DNA of 6,910 nt, taken from assembly GCA_030636485.1 (NCBI GenBank), contig DAOVWV010000087.1:1-6910 (forward strand), in the 5' to 3' direction. This document shows positions 1-5,963 of this stretch, piece after piece. This DNA is from Methyloprofundus sp. GTDB taxonomy: Bacteria > Pseudomonadota > Gammaproteobacteria > Methylococcales > Methylomonadaceae. The position numbers and the translations under genes are program-made. The first letter of the stretch is position 1. Each line of letters starts with the position of its first letter. The notes under the pieces were generated by a model, which was given only the letters and a program-made list of their open reading frames with translations, was not told the DNA's origin and made no database searches.

Positions 1-57
1 CGACACCAAACCAAGGTGTCCCAAATTCTGACTTTTGTAGAGGGCTGGCGCTTGCAT
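1..57 (-). CDS. Partial transposase N-terminus, DUF4277 / IS1634-like (cut by window edge)
   Basis: Reading leftward from ATG at 57-55, the 19 codons before the window edge give MQAPALYKSQNLGHLGLVS. The stretch 'NLGHLGLVS' matches the way DUF4277-containing transposases of the IS1634-like group usually begin (a '-LDHLGLVAG-' type motif within the first 20 residues). This would be a DNA transposase of the DDE class, with its catalytic core lying outside the window. The frame stays open upstream to a TAA near 133-135 but has no earlier ATG; a GGA lies 4 bases before the chosen ATG. A TATAAT box on the same strand at 137-132 could be its promoter. The identification rests on a short motif recalled from memory. 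Whether the gene is intact cannot be seen. Confidence 0.55.
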   Translation of the reverse strand, partial: MQAPALYKSQNLGHLGLVS

Positions 58-128
58 TGAATCCGTTTCGATATGAATGGCGATGAGAATTCCTTTTAAT
101 TGTCGTGATTTATGAAGGTCGGTATGAG

Positions 129-144
129 GGTATTATAAAATACC
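129..144. repeat. Palindrome GGTATT-N4-AATACC
   Basis: A perfect 6-bp inverted repeat with a 4-base centre is flanked by a T-rich run (146-150). It could be an operator over the minus-strand -10 box or a weak hairpin. The stem is too AT-rich and the T-run too short to call it a terminator. A similar dyad, GGTATA-GTCT-TATACC, occurs at 5723-5738. Confidence 0.4.
132..137 (-). promoter_or_regulatory. Candidate -10 box for the leftward transposase, within a palindrome
   Basis: The minus strand reads TATAAT from 137 to 132, 74 bases before the transposase ATG. It lies inside the palindrome GGTATT-ATAA-AATACC at 129-144. No convincing -35 hexamer is visible 16-18 bases upstream. A palindrome over a -10 box could be a repressor operator, but this is inference. 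Confidence 0.3.
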
Positions 145-271
145 TAATTTTGAAATTGTAGGTGCGGAATGTGGGTACAAAGTAATTGAATGGCTGATTT
201 ATAGACGAAATGACTTGAAATTGATAGGATAAGGGGAATTTGATATTGCTTTCAGCCGGGTTGCTTCACTG

Positions 272-328
272 ATGTTACGCAAAAAAAGAAAAAAGTCACT
301 TCAATTAACAAGGCATTTCATCGCATGA
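272..328 (+). CDS. Candidate 18-residue basic leader micro-ORF overlapping the nuclease start
   Basis: ATG at 272 opens an 18-codon frame, MLRKKRKKSLQLTRHFIA, ending at TGA 326-328. That stop shares the sequence ATGA with the nuclease ATG at 325, the classic 4-base overlap of translationally coupled genes. The peptide carries six basic residues in a row (RKKRKK). The upstream ribosome-binding site is poor, and the nuclease gene itself has only a distant AAGG (310-313, 11 bases away), so coupling would make mechanical sense. An ORF this short can easily occur by chance, and no similarity to a known leader peptide is claimed. Confidence 0.25.
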   Translation: MLRKKRKKSLQLTRHFIA

Positions 329-1152
329 ATACAAAATATTTCAATCCTTACACCGACTTTGGGTTTAAAAAACTTTTTATTGAGGAGGGCAGTGAAGAGC
401 TGCTTATTGATTTTTTAAATCAATTGTTACCCGCTTACCATCAAATAGCGACACTTCAGTTTAGCCATTCAGAAAAGATGAACAGAAGAGTCAAAGAGAG
501 CACAACCATTTATGAAATATATTGCCTGACAGACCGCGGTGATAAATTTATTATTGAACTGCAAAAGGCAGGCATCAATCACTTTAAAGGTCGCTCCTTA
601 TTTTATTCTACCTTTCCGACCAAAGATCAGGCACGAAATGAAGAATGGGATTTTAAATCATTACCCGTTTACTTTATCGCTATTCTTGATTTCTTTCATG
701 ATAGAAACAGTGAAGTACGGAAATTTAAGCGTGACATCAATTTAGTCGATAAAAATGCAGATTTATCCTACGACAATCTACATTTTAAATTCTTGCAAAT
801 GCCACTGTTTGATAAAAGATCGACTGAGCTGGAAACGCATATAGATAAATGGGTCTATTTTTTAAAAAATTTACCAAAATTAGAGCAGATCCCCAAAACT
901 TTAAATGAACCTATTTTTTTAAAAGCTTTTGAAACCGCCGCAATATCAGAGCTAACCCCGAGCCAACATAAGGAATATCAAAAAAGCTTATTTGATTATT
1001 GGCGTGCTAAAAATGTGAAAGACACCGCACTAAATGAAGGTAAAATAAAGGCCAAGATAGAAGTCGCCAAAGCTTTAAAACAACTACATGTTGCTGCAAA
1101 TATAATTAATACGGCAACAGGGCTCACACTACAGAAAATCGAATCATTATAG
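325..1152 (+). CDS. Rpn-family PD-(D/E)XK nuclease (PDDEXK_2, 'putative transposase')
   Basis: This 275-residue protein belongs to the Rpn / PDDEXK_2 family, often labelled 'PD-(D/E)XK nuclease family transposase'. Characterised members are DNA endonucleases that promote RecA-independent recombination. The start has the family signature 'NPYTDFGFKKLF' (7-18). The nuclease core follows: 'YEIYC' (63-67), 'FIIELQKA' (75-82, with Glu78 and Gln80 as the ExQ motif) and the conserved 'GRSLFYSTFP' (89-98). A helical C-terminal half includes 'EPIFLKAFE' (195-203) and ends in the usual family tail 'NEGKIKAKIEVAKAL...TGLTLQKIESL'. Length is normal and no frameshift is seen. The position normally held by an acidic Asp in 'fDvyC' is Glu64 here. 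The ATG is supported by the family N-terminus although its ribosome-binding site is weak. The gene is visibly more AT-rich than the operon to its right and sits beside a transposase start, suggesting horizontal acquisition. Confidence 0.88.
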   Translation: MNTKYFNPYTDFGFKKLFIEEGSEELLIDFLNQLLPAYHQIATLQFSHSEKMNRRVKESTTIYEIYCLTDRGDKFIIELQKAGINHFKGRSLFYSTFPTKDQARNEEWDFKSLPVYFIAILDFFHDRNSEVRKFKRDINLVDKNADLSYDNLHFKFLQMPLFDKRSTELETHIDKWVYFLKNLPKLEQIPKTLNEPIFLKAFETAAISELTPSQHKEYQKSLFDYWRAKNVKDTALNEGKIKAKIEVAKALKQLHVAANIINTATGLTLQKIESL

Positions 1153-1184
1153 ATAAAAATGCCTCTATAGCGTGCCTAAAACAC

Positions 1185-3179
1185 TTAACCATGCAGCGCC
1201 AACCACTCCTTCACCGCCTGTTTTAATCTGTTTCTATCAGCTATAGTAAAGCGCTCAGCAGCAAAACGATAGCGATAATGCATTTTACTAATGTCCAGCA
1301 ACGCCTGGCTATCAATTCGTTGTGCCCAGGCGATCACTGACTCATTGGGCATACGCGCGTTATCAGTCTTTGCCAAGGCCTTTTCAATCATAAAAAGCTC
1401 CGAATCCTGCCCCGGGTATTTAAATAATAGCGTATTATCTTGCTTAGCACTTAAATGCACTAAGTCTCGGCGCGAGACAAGCAGCCGCCAAGCTAAAATA
1501 ACCAATAATACCCCCCCTACAATCCACCATACCTGCTGTTCATTATCCTGTGCTTTTGCCAGAGCTTGCAGATAACGCCAGTGTTTATATTTAAAATACA
1601 AGTCAGAAAAAAAATCGTAAACAGGCTGAAATAACTCGGCTTGCTCTTCCTCCATCTCCAACCATTGCGCGGGAGTGGCATCGACTGCTTGCCAATAACC
1701 ATCAATCTGCGCAATGGCCCAGGCATGCGCATGCCGGCGGCGCACAATATATAAACGCTCAGCTGCATTGTATTCTTGCATCGCATAGCCGTTTGCCAGA
1801 CGTGCAGGAATACCGTAGCTACGCAATAAAAAAACACTCGCGACTGCAAAATATTCACAGTGCCCTGCTTTTCGGTGCAAAATAAACTCTTTCAGTGCTT
1901 TATCTGCATCCGGCTCTCTGCCTAAAAATAAACTGTAATAATAGTTGCGTTTAAAATACTGAGTGATCGCTTGCGCAATTGTCGCCGGATCCTGTTGCTC
2001 TAAGTTTAAATCCTGCTTAATGAGCGCTATCCATGCCTGGTGCTGTACTGGAACCTGCAAGTCAAATTCACGCACCTTATTCACTTGCTGCCCAGTATAA
2101 TTAACCTGGAAATTAATATAATCAGGTGCTTCGCTAAGTTTAACAGCCCCTAATGGCGTGTATTGCAGTGTCGCCCCTTCCAACCCTTTTATCCTCACTG
2201 TCCCAGCAGGCAAGGCTAAAATAGTGGTTGATTTTAGCGTTTGAAAGACTTCTAGCTGCTTGATATTTTTATGCTTTTCAAGGCTGTCAGCACCTGTTTT
2301 TTCATTAAACACCCGTAGTGTTGCTAGCCATGACTGCCCTATGTAACGGTCATAACTTGCTTGCATCAACAGTAATGGTTTATCTGCCTTGACACGAAAT
2401 TCAATCCTATCGGATAGCTTCAGCTCACCTATATCACCGATAGAAGTCGTACTTTTAAAAGGGTTCCTCTGCCAATCAACCACCCATTCCATAATCTGCT
2501 CTGTAAACACGGCATGCAACTGGCGTAGCCCTTGCTGCCCCCAATAAGATAAGCCCGCCGATAAGGCAATCACTATAAGCCAGAGTATCAGTGGGCTATT
2601 TTTTGAGCGTACTGACCACAATATTGCACTAAAACCCACGATACTCAGCAGAAAATAGCTTAAAGAAATATCATTAACAACACCCGCAGCCAACCAACAA
2701 ATAGTGGCATAGGGGCGAGTAAAGTCCAGAGTGCCCGAGCGCTTTCTTTTACGCTGCGAATAAAATAGCGTGCCGACAGGTAACTGTTGTTTAACACTAT
2801 AAAGCTGCACTAGCAAGATGGGGAGAAAAAAAAGCGGAAGCCACTCCAGAACAATAAATACAGGTCGTTGCTGTGTATGAACAACAGAAAAATAAACCAG
2901 CACGGCAACAAATAAGACCATGACAAAATCACCGATACGATAGAACTGCTCAATTTTCATATCCCATCGCCATGTCGTCAGTTTACTGAGCACGATCAGC
3001 AGCATGATACCCATCGTCACTAAACCGTTATGATTAAGCCAGCCCCAGGCGAGTAGGGATAGCATTGTAAGCCAAATATTTTTAATACCCTCTGAAAACC
3101 TGACTAACCAGGCACTCTCTAAACCCACAAGTTTACTGGCACTTCTAGGCAGATCTGGAGATTTATTGCCAAACCTCAT
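1185..3179 (-). CDS. tgpA: TgpA-like membrane transglutaminase (DUF3488-transglut_core-DUF4129)
   Basis: This 664-residue inner-membrane protein follows the architecture of Pseudomonas TgpA. Residues 33-213 contain about six hydrophobic segments (DUF3488-like). A large periplasmic part (about 214-548) carries a transglutaminase-like fold. A final membrane helix (about 549-567) precedes a cytoplasmic DUF4129-like tail ending '...YRYRFAAERF...LKQAVKEWL'. The catalytic triad is readable: Cys441 in 'AGHCEYFA', His485 in 'HAHAW' and Asp500 in 'QAVDATP'. The Cys-to-His spacing of 44 equals my recollection of the Pseudomonas enzyme (C404/H448), so the enzyme looks active. TgpA is essential in P. aeruginosa and is thought to act in the periplasm on the cell envelope; its substrate is unknown. 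The ATG overlaps the DUF58 stop codon as ATGA. It is the last gene of the leftward operon and ends 32 bp from the convergent nuclease gene, with no clear terminator. Confidence 0.9.
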   Translation of the reverse strand: MRFGNKSPDLPRSASKLVGLESAWLVRFSEGIKNIWLTMLSLLAWGWLNHNGLVTMGIMLLIVLSKLTTWRWDMKIEQFYRIGDFVMVLFVAVLVYFSVVHTQQRPVFIVLEWLPLFFLPILLVQLYSVKQQLPVGTLFYSQRKRKRSGTLDFTRPYATICWLAAGVVNDISLSYFLLSIVGFSAILWSVRSKNSPLILWLIVIALSAGLSYWGQQGLRQLHAVFTEQIMEWVVDWQRNPFKSTTSIGDIGELKLSDRIEFRVKADKPLLLMQASYDRYIGQSWLATLRVFNEKTGADSLEKHKNIKQLEVFQTLKSTTILALPAGTVRIKGLEGATLQYTPLGAVKLSEAPDYINFQVNYTGQQVNKVREFDLQVPVQHQAWIALIKQDLNLEQQDPATIAQAITQYFKRNYYYSLFLGREPDADKALKEFILHRKAGHCEYFAVASVFLLRSYGIPARLANGYAMQEYNAAERLYIVRRRHAHAWAIAQIDGYWQAVDATPAQWLEMEEEQAELFQPVYDFFSDLYFKYKHWRYLQALAKAQDNEQQVWWIVGGVLLVILAWRLLVSRRDLVHLSAKQDNTLLFKYPGQDSELFMIEKALAKTDNARMPNESVIAWAQRIDSQALLDISKMHYRYRFAAERFTIADRNRLKQAVKEWLALHG

Positions 3180-4516
3180 ATAGCAGCCAAATCTTCTGCT
3201 ATCCGCTGAACACTTATAAGATAAAAGTGCTCAGGCTTATTGGCTAAATCCTGTTTGCTTAATGTCCCATCATGAATTAAAAAAACAAGTAACGGGATAT
3301 TTTTCATGCGCAAAGATTGAATAAAGTCCTGCCTTTCTTGATCCCAGTGCAACAGCACACAAAAAAGGCTACTGCATTTCGAAATATGCTGACTGACCGC
3401 CTGTCGCAAACGTGTAAATGACGCTGCGTCACTTTGCTGTACAGCCGCCAACACTTCTAATAACTGAGTCATATGTCCCACCCCACGCCCTGTGGTAAAT
3501 GTGTATGTTTTATTGCCAATAAATATTAAGTCCAGTAAAGTATCATTTTGCTGTTCACTCATCGCCAAAGAAGCGGCAACCGAGACCGCAGCTTCAAAGA
3601 GCTCGTCTGCCATATTATCAGTGGCGGTATCTAAGATTAATGCATGGCGTACAAAATATTCATCCTGATATTCTTTAACGATCAATTTTCCATGCCGCGC
3701 CAGGCCTTTCCAGTGAATGCGATTAAAGGCATCACCTTGCTGGTATTCCCTTAAACCCATAAACTCGACTGAATCACCGACTGAATTTGCCAAACTAATA
3801 CCGCCCGGCTGGTAGTTGCGCCGCCCAGCCAGACTTATGGGCTGTACGGGGTATCGCTTAGGTAATACCAGACAGCTCTGAGGCTCGCTGACAAAATAGA
3901 GGCGCCTGAATAGGCCTAATAAATCAGGCTTTGCAATCGTGGCACCAGAAAAATGCAATTTACCGCGCCTAAGCGGTGTGCAACTCACTGTAATCGTTTC
4001 CAGCTGATTTATCCCCAGAAAGGCAATCGGCTGCTCATCAATATAAGCCCCACCACGAAAACGAAGGTAGCGTAACCACAAACGGAAACTAATCCCCTGC
4101 TTATACCAAGGCTTATGATGCCCTCGATAGAAATGACTTAATTCAGAGTAATCAGGAAACACCTCAGTTAATTGCTCAATATAGGCTAAATCACGATAAT
4201 TTTTTTTGCTGATGTTAGTGATGGCAACCTTATATACCAGAGGCTCACCCACGGTTGCATAACGGGGCAACTGGCGCTTAATCGTCGCTTTAAAGTGGTT
4301 AATAAGGCTGACCAATAAAGCAAACACAAACACTATACTCAGAAATACAAACAACTGATAGGTGTTGCTGGACTTGGTATCAACCCCAAACACCCCAGCC
4401 ATCAGCCAGACCATCAGACATAAGTGTCCTACCTGGGTAAAATGTACTCGCATCCAGCGACTTAAGCGATATATCTTTTGATAGCGTCGTAGTAGAAAGC
4501 GTCCAAACATGGTCAC
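3176..4516 (-). CDS. DUF58 domain protein, MoxR-associated
   Basis: This 446-residue protein sits between a MoxR ATPase and TgpA, the standard place for DUF58 proteins. A basic N-terminus is followed by two membrane helices (about 31-45 and 52-72) and a beta-rich region. The DUF58 signature follows at 249-283: 'EFMGLREYQQGD' (251-262), 'RIHWKGLARHGKLIVKEY' (266-283). After it comes a von Willebrand A-like fold starting 'HALILDTATD' (291-300). The usual metal-site (MIDAS) pattern DxSxS is not preserved (Asp296-Thr-Ala-Thr-Asp300), so metal-dependent ligand binding is doubtful, as for many DUF58 proteins. It is probably a membrane-anchored partner or client of the MoxR ATPase. The start used is GTG at 4516, which overlaps the moxR stop by 4 bases (GTGA); ATG at 4510, two codons in, is an equally possible start and neither has a good ribosome-binding site. 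Its stop overlaps the tgpA start. Confidence 0.88.
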   Translation of the reverse strand: MTMFGRFLLRRYQKIYRLSRWMRVHFTQVGHLCLMVWLMAGVFGVDTKSSNTYQLFVFLSIVFVFALLVSLINHFKATIKRQLPRYATVGEPLVYKVAITNISKKNYRDLAYIEQLTEVFPDYSELSHFYRGHHKPWYKQGISFRLWLRYLRFRGGAYIDEQPIAFLGINQLETITVSCTPLRRGKLHFSGATIAKPDLLGLFRRLYFVSEPQSCLVLPKRYPVQPISLAGRRNYQPGGISLANSVGDSVEFMGLREYQQGDAFNRIHWKGLARHGKLIVKEYQDEYFVRHALILDTATDNMADELFEAAVSVAASLAMSEQQNDTLLDLIFIGNKTYTFTTGRGVGHMTQLLEVLAAVQQSDAASFTRLRQAVSQHISKCSSLFCVLLHWDQERQDFIQSLRMKNIPLLVFLIHDGTLSKQDLANKPEHFYLISVQRIAEDLAAI

Positions 4517-5469
4517 ACAGGTATTGAAATTTTCTGCACAATATCATGCATTAAGGATTTGGCATCGAGCCCCGAAAAGGTACTTTGTGAATCCAGGCCT
4601 AAGCGGTGGGCAATCACTGGGACAGCCAATTCTTGAATAACATCAGGGCTGACAAAATTATCACCATTAATTAACGCCAAAGCCTGTGCGCACTTCATTA
4701 ACGTTAACGAAGCACGTGGACTAGCGCCTAGCTTAACTTCTGGAGCCACTCGGGTTGCAGCGACAATAGCGACAATATAGCGCTGCAATTCAAGACTAAT
4801 ATGCACCTGTTTTACCTGCGCCTGTAACTGCTGTAGCTCTGCCAAAGAAATGCAGGCCTTTAAAGAATCAATCGGGTGTTGCTGGCTCTGGTTCTGCAAG
4901 ATTGCAACTTCTTGTTCCTGTGAAACATAGCCTAAACTAAATTTCAGTGCAAAACGATCAAGCTGCGCTTCCGGCAAAGGATAAGTACCGTGAAATTCAA
5001 CAGGATTCTGTGTTGCCATCACAAAAAAAGGGTTGGGCAAACGGCGGATTTTTCGCTCAATACTTACCTGGTTTTCGGCCATTGCTTCTAATAATGCCGA
5101 CTGGGTACGCGGTGATGCGCGATTAATTTCATCTGCCAGCAAGATATGACAAAAAACCGGCCCAGGCTCAAAACGAAAGCTTTGCTGTTTTTGGTCAAAA
5201 ATGGCAATGCCCAGAATATCAGAGGGTAATAAATCCGGGGTAAACTGGATACGTTGAAAATCCGCCTGACAAGATAAAGCCAGTGCCTTGGCTAAGGTTG
5301 TTTTCCCGGTGCCTGGCACATCTTCGAGTAAAACATGTCCTCCCGCGCTGAAGGCCGCCAGTAGCCATTGTAAACCACGATGCTGCCCCAGAATAACCTG
5401 GTTTAGATTATTTTGCAGTTTGGCAATGGTTTCTTGTGCCTGTTTAAGTCCATTTGTTGAATCAGTCAT
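4513..5469 (-). CDS. MoxR-family AAA+ ATPase
   Basis: This 318-residue MoxR-type AAA+ ATPase is probably a chaperone-like motor acting on von Willebrand A-type partners such as the adjacent DUF58 protein. All expected motifs are present: Walker A 'EDVPGTGKTT' (49-58), Walker B 'HILLADEINRA' (108-118), sensor 1 'ATQNP' (152-156), the arginine-finger region 'LPEAQLDRF' (165-173) and sensor 2 'GASPRAS' (248-254). Length is normal for the family. I chose ATG at 5469; a TTG at 5490 would add seven residues (PGVTFF-type) that are not typical of the family and has no ribosome-binding site. It is the first gene of the leftward three-gene operon, and its stop codon overlaps the GTG of the DUF58 gene. 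A TATAAT box lies 36 bases upstream (5511-5506). Confidence 0.93.
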   Translation of the reverse strand: MTDSTNGLKQAQETIAKLQNNLNQVILGQHRGLQWLLAAFSAGGHVLLEDVPGTGKTTLAKALALSCQADFQRIQFTPDLLPSDILGIAIFDQKQQSFRFEPGPVFCHILLADEINRASPRTQSALLEAMAENQVSIERKIRRLPNPFFVMATQNPVEFHGTYPLPEAQLDRFALKFSLGYVSQEQEVAILQNQSQQHPIDSLKACISLAELQQLQAQVKQVHISLELQRYIVAIVAATRVAPEVKLGASPRASLTLMKCAQALALINGDNFVSPDVIQELAVPVIAHRLGLDSQSTFSGLDAKSLMHDIVQKISIPV

Positions 5470-5505
5470 AAAAAAAGTAACACCGGGCAAATAATTGTTT
5501 TAATC

Positions 5506-5511
5506 ATTATA
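5506..5511 (-). promoter_or_regulatory. Candidate -10 box of the moxR operon
   Basis: The minus strand reads TATAAT from 5511 to 5506, 36 bases before the moxR ATG, giving a leader of roughly 30 bases. It partly overlaps the outer edge of the left inverted-repeat arm, so the conserved GCGCGAAG lies in the spacer just upstream. No TTGACA-like -35 element is found at 16-18 bases, so an activator or a non-standard recognition is possible. Confidence 0.45.
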
Positions 5512-5522
5512 TACTTCGCGCG
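5508..5522 (-). repeat. Left arm of 15-bp perfect inverted repeat
   Basis: Read on the minus strand this is CGCGCGAAGTATATA, identical to the plus-strand sequence at 5691-5705. The two arms point away from each other, toward the two divergent operons, and the identity stops abruptly on the inner side. The outer side is an alternating TA tract, which would fit a TA target site if these are the ends of a small mobile element. Confidence 0.85.
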
Positions 5523-5628
5523 CTCACGACTGCCGACTTCTAGCAACTGAGTTTTTTCTCTCGACTAAAATCAGCACACTATTTGTCCGCATCAATGCTT
5601 GAACGAAGTATGGCAATGCATGAAGCTT

Positions 5629-5654
5629 ATAGCATACAGGAAAAGGTATGCTAT
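5629..5654. repeat. 9-bp perfect hairpin, 8-base loop
   Basis: ATAGCATAC (5629-5637) pairs perfectly with GTATGCTAT (5646-5654) around the loop AGGAAAAG. The loop plus the last stem base (5637-5643) can instead pair with TTTCCTG at 5657-5663, so the two hairpins compete. No U-run follows directly, so it does not look like an intrinsic terminator. It sits midway between the two inverted-repeat arms. Confidence 0.6.
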
Positions 5655-5663
5655 TATTTCCTG
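5637..5663. repeat. Alternative 7-bp hairpin overlapping the 9-bp one
   Basis: CAGGAAA (5637-5643) pairs with TTTCCTG (5657-5663), using the loop of the hairpin at 5629-5654 and enclosing its 3' strand. The two cannot form fully together, because a pseudoknot would leave connecting loops too short for a 9-bp stem. This is the geometry of an RNA switch or attenuator, but whether the region is transcribed is not known. Confidence 0.45.
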
Positions 5664-5667
5664 CATA

Positions 5668-5673
5668 TATAAT
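5668..5673 (+). promoter_or_regulatory. Weak alternative -10 box upstream of the small-protein pair
   Basis: TATAAT at 5668-5673 is a perfect -10 hexamer, but it has no recognisable -35 element at 16-18 bases and lies 89 bases before the first small gene. It competes with the TATAAA at 5704-5709 as the start point. Confidence 0.25.
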
Positions 5674-5690
5674 TTGCGTGGGTTCCTAGC

Positions 5691-5705
5691 CGCGCGAAGT
5701 ATATA
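5691..5705 (+). repeat. Right arm of 15-bp perfect inverted repeat
   Basis: CGCGCGAAGTATATA on the plus strand is the exact inverted copy of 5508-5522. A shorter related octamer CGAAGTAT also occurs at 5604-5611 in the plus orientation. A chance 15-base match within 200 bases is very unlikely even allowing for the AT-rich half. Confidence 0.85.
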
Positions 5706-5709
5706 TAAA
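5704..5709 (+). promoter_or_regulatory. Candidate -10 box of the small membrane-protein operon
   Basis: TATAAA follows immediately on the right inverted-repeat arm, mirroring the TATAAT next to the left arm. It lies 53 bases before the first ATG. As on the left side there is no obvious -35 hexamer, and the shared element is GCGCGAAG just upstream of the -10. Confidence 0.4.
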
Positions 5710-5722
5710 TGTATCTCACATA

Positions 5723-5738
5723 GGTATAGTCTTATACC
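5723..5738. promoter_or_regulatory. Dyad GGTATA-GTCT-TATACC upstream of the small-protein pair
   Basis: A perfect 6-bp inverted repeat with a 4-base centre ends 24 bases before the ATG at 5763. If transcription starts just after 5709 it would lie in the early transcript, where it could be a repressor site or a small leader hairpin. It has the same GGTAT-N6-ATACC form as the palindrome at 129-144. Confidence 0.35.
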
Positions 5739-5762
5739 AAACACTTTCACTTGGAGCAAGCT

Positions 5763-5963
5763 ATGTTTATATTTCCCGAATTCGGACGTATGATCATCGT
5801 CGGCCTGATGATACTGGTTCCTGTTTGCTTGATTTATAAAAAAGCAGGATTTCATCCGGCATGGGGATTATTGGTCTTTTTACCGGGGCTGGGGCTGTTG
5901 CTTATTTTTCTTCAGCTCGCTTTACTTTCCTGGCCTAACATTAAAAATAAGGAGCAACAATAA
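5763..5963 (+). CDS. Small membrane protein, first of a paralogous pair
   Basis: This 66-residue, very hydrophobic protein has two predicted membrane helices (about 9-25 and 34-55) joined by a short 'YKKAGFHPAW' loop (25-34) and ends in a polar tail after 'SWPNIK' (56-61). The start is ATG 5763 because GGAG at 5753-5756 sits 6 bases upstream; an in-frame TTG at 5751 overlaps that site and is unlikely. Its last stop base is the first base of the next ATG (TAATG), so the two are almost certainly co-translated. The KAG-x-P ... LP-x-L ... WPN-[I/L]-K skeleton is shared with its neighbour. I do not recognise a named family; the pattern loosely recalls small multi-helix membrane proteins with 'KAG-x-P-W ... 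IP-x-x-N' motifs. Function unknown; it may form a hetero-oligomer with the next protein. Confidence 0.8.
   Translation: MFIFPEFGRMIIVGLMILVPVCLIYKKAGFHPAWGLLVFLPGLGLLLIFLQLALLSWPNIKNKEQQ

Larger units (their letters stand above)
58..324. other. Intergenic region between transposase start and nuclease gene
   Basis: No gene of normal size fits in these 267 bases. The stretch is AT-rich and contains a perfect 6-bp palindrome (129-144), an A-rich tract (281-294) and an 18-codon micro-ORF (272-328). If the leftward gene is an IS1634-like transposase, one end of its insertion sequence should lie here, but I could not identify a terminal inverted repeat because the other end is not in the window. 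A TTGATA at 221-226 followed 17 bases later by TATTGC is at best a weak promoter for the nuclease gene. Confidence 0.5.
5470..5762. other. Divergent intergenic region with inverted repeat and hairpins
   Basis: These 293 bases separate the leftward moxR operon from the rightward small membrane-protein genes. No credible gene is present; short open frames on both strands show no protein-like composition or ribosome-binding sites. The region holds a perfect 15-bp inverted repeat with outward -10 boxes, two overlapping hairpins in the middle and a dyad near the right-hand gene, each listed separately. The span between the outer ends of the inverted repeat (5508-5705) is 198 bases, so a short non-autonomous mobile element is an alternative reading. 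Confidence 0.6.

Noticed and set aside
2..20. 6-bp hairpin GACACC/GGTGTC with a 7-base loop
   Set aside because: It falls inside the proposed transposase coding start and is not followed by a T-run on either strand, so it is probably a by-product of coding sequence.
1153..1184. Possible bidirectional terminator between the convergent nuclease and tgpA genes
   Set aside because: Only a 6-bp AT-only inverted repeat (1148-1153/1164-1169) and a direct repeat of AGGCA are present; no stable GC-rich stem followed by a T-run.
1517..1858. Second long open frame on the minus strand within tgpA
   Set aside because: It is a shadow in another frame of the transglutaminase core, which has clear catalytic motifs.
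5629..5663. H-type pseudoknot from the two overlapping stems
   Set aside because: The connecting loops would be 0 and 2 bases, too short to cross a 9-bp stem; competing hairpins are a better reading.
5592..5855. Open frame on the minus strand across the intergenic region
   Set aside because: It runs antisense through the first small membrane-protein gene and the hairpins, lacks a ribosome-binding site and has no recognisable protein features.
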